Notes under the pieces: generated by a model
Seen by the model: the letters and a program-made list of their open reading frames with translations, nothing else
Databases searched by the model: none
Told to the model about the DNA's origin: nothing
Program-made: the position numbers and the translations under genes
From: Mycobacterium intermedium
GTDB taxonomy: Bacteria > Actinomycetota > Actinomycetes > Mycobacteriales > Mycobacteriaceae
DNA: 64,000 bases
Reading direction: 5' to 3'
Assembly (NCBI RefSeq): GCF_002086275.1
Contig: NZ_MVHT01000018.1
Span: 1-64,000, forward strand
Shown: piece by piece, positions 63,212 through 64,000 of the stretch
Position numbering within the stretch: position 1 is the first letter of the stretch
Layout of the letters: every line of letters begins with the position of its first letter

Positions 63212-64000
63212 GTGAGTCGACCCGCCCCACCCGCGCCTGCGTTGACGATCCGACATGAAGGGTCGCAAATATCCTTCGCCCCAGGGTATGAGGTGATCAT
63301 CGGCAGAGATCTGCACGCCGACCTGCGCATCCCCGACCCGCGCATCTCCCGCGCGCACCTTGTCCTGCGCTTCGATCAGGGCCGTTGGGTGGCAATCGAC
63401 AACGGCTCGTTGAACGGTACGTACGTCAACGGCTATCGGATGCCCGTCGTCGATATTCACGACGGGCAGAGCATCAATGTGGGAAATCCGGCGGGGCCGC
63501 GGCTGACGTTCGAGGTCGGGCAGCAGCGCGGGCCGACCCGACCACCCGTCGCACAGGCCCGGTCGATCCACGACAGCGGCCCTCCGACCCTGGCCTGGTC
63601 GGTGACTGCGCCACCGACGCCCGCGCCGACCCCCCGCCCGCCGGCTGCCCGCGGACCTGTCCATGCCGTGCCACCTCCCCGGGTACCTCGGCGTCCGGAG
63701 CGTCGACGAGTGCCACCGCCACCACCTCCCGAAGAGGTCACGACGGTCAACGTGGGATCGGATCGGGGCGAATTGACCGTGGTCGACGCCAGGTCGGCCG
63801 ACATGTCCGGCCTGGCGACCCGGATGGTGAACGTCCTCACGCAGCGGGGATCCTCGTCGGCCAGGGCGACCGGCGCCCTGACCATCGGCCGCGCCAACGA
63901 CAACGACATCGTCGTCTCAGATGTGTTGGCCTCGCGTCAGCACGCCACCCTGCAGCCGACGCCGCTCGGCACCGAGATCCGCGACCGAAGCATCAATGGA
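63212..64000 (+). CDS. Rv1747-type FHA-domain ABC transporter, N-terminal part, cut by window edge
   Basis: 263 residues visible from a GTG at 63212, open to the window end. Two FHA domains: residues about 20-95 (IGRDLHADLRI, ISRAHLVLRF, DNGSLNGTYVNG) and from about 210 onwards (IGRANDNDIVV, ASRQHATLQP). A Pro-rich linker with Thr residues (EEVTTVNVG) joins them; in Rv1747 PknF phosphorylates Thr in this linker. The ABC and membrane parts lie beyond the window. It binds phosphothreonine proteins and, by homology, is an exporter possibly of a cell-wall glycolipid. Divergent from the PknF-type kinase (291-base gap). Confidence 0.87.
   Translation, partial: MSRPAPPAPALTIRHEGSQISFAPGYEVIIGRDLHADLRIPDPRISRAHLVLRFDQGRWVAIDNGSLNGTYVNGYRMPVVDIHDGQSINVGNPAGPRLTFEVGQQRGPTRPPVAQARSIHDSGPPTLAWSVTAPPTPAPTPRPPAARGPVHAVPPPRVPRRPERRRVPPPPPPEEVTTVNVGSDRGELTVVDARSADMSGLATRMVNVLTQRGSSSARATGALTIGRANDNDIVVSDVLASRQHATLQPTPLGTEIRDRSING

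Overview
The window is high-GC DNA from a slow-growing Mycobacterium outside the M. tuberculosis complex. The case rests on seven PE genes, a lysX-type lysyl-phosphatidylglycerol synthase/lysyl-tRNA synthetase fusion, mycobacterial Pks proteins, PknF/PknH-type kinases, an Rv1747-type FHA protein, and gene order. Read right to left it follows the H37Rv segment from uvrB (Rv1633) to pks7/pks8 (Rv1661/Rv1662), as I remember that map. The species cannot be fixed from sequence alone.

Layout. (1) 1-8480, minus: start of a pks8-like modular PKS, a complete pks7 (KS-AT-DH-ER-KR-ACP) and a pks10-type type III PKS. The first 78 bases contain a short inverted piece of the KS coding sequence. (2) 8593-17094, minus: the complete arginine regulon argC-J-B-D-F-R-G-H. 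argC through argR are joined by 4-nt start/stop overlaps; a possible ARG box lies before argC and a long hairpin between argG and argH. (3) 17261-28484, minus: three PE genes. One is a 2232-residue protein built from about 26 tandem 72-residue units. (4) 28805-32334: pheS-pheT. (5) 32514-41320: a PE_PGRS protein carrying a CBM2-like domain and a GH18 chitinase domain, a rhomboid-like membrane protein with a class III adenylate cyclase, three more PE genes, and one plus-strand MpaB-type oxygenase with a 16-bp palindrome upstream. (6) 41444-43728: infC-rpmI-rplT-tsnR. infC appears to start at AUC and has a leader of four consecutive stem-loops, the last an intrinsic terminator. (7) 43774-51074, plus: lysX, two small conserved genes, a PknH-type kinase and an AlkZ-like protein, spaced like an operon. 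(8) 51134-60777: uvrA, a metallo-beta-lactamase-fold hydrolase, a universal stress protein, a GT-C mannosyltransferase (Rv1635c type), an MFS exporter and uvrB. (9) 60833-64000: a PknF-type kinase divergent from the start of an Rv1747-type FHA/ABC protein.

The conserved backbone is housekeeping: arginine synthesis, Phe-tRNA charging, IF3/L35/L20, nucleotide excision repair, lipid lysinylation and lipoarabinomannan capping. Relative to H37Rv the extra genes are mostly PE genes, two Ser/Thr kinases and the AlkZ-like gene, placed between conserved blocks. No PPE partner and no ESX machinery gene is present, so secretion of these PE proteins would need components encoded elsewhere. The observations most worth a second look are the giant PE repeat protein with its 7-unit higher-order repeat, the PE_PGRS-chitinase fusion, the infC leader with its AUC start, the kinase in the lysX gene string, and the small inversion at the window edge.
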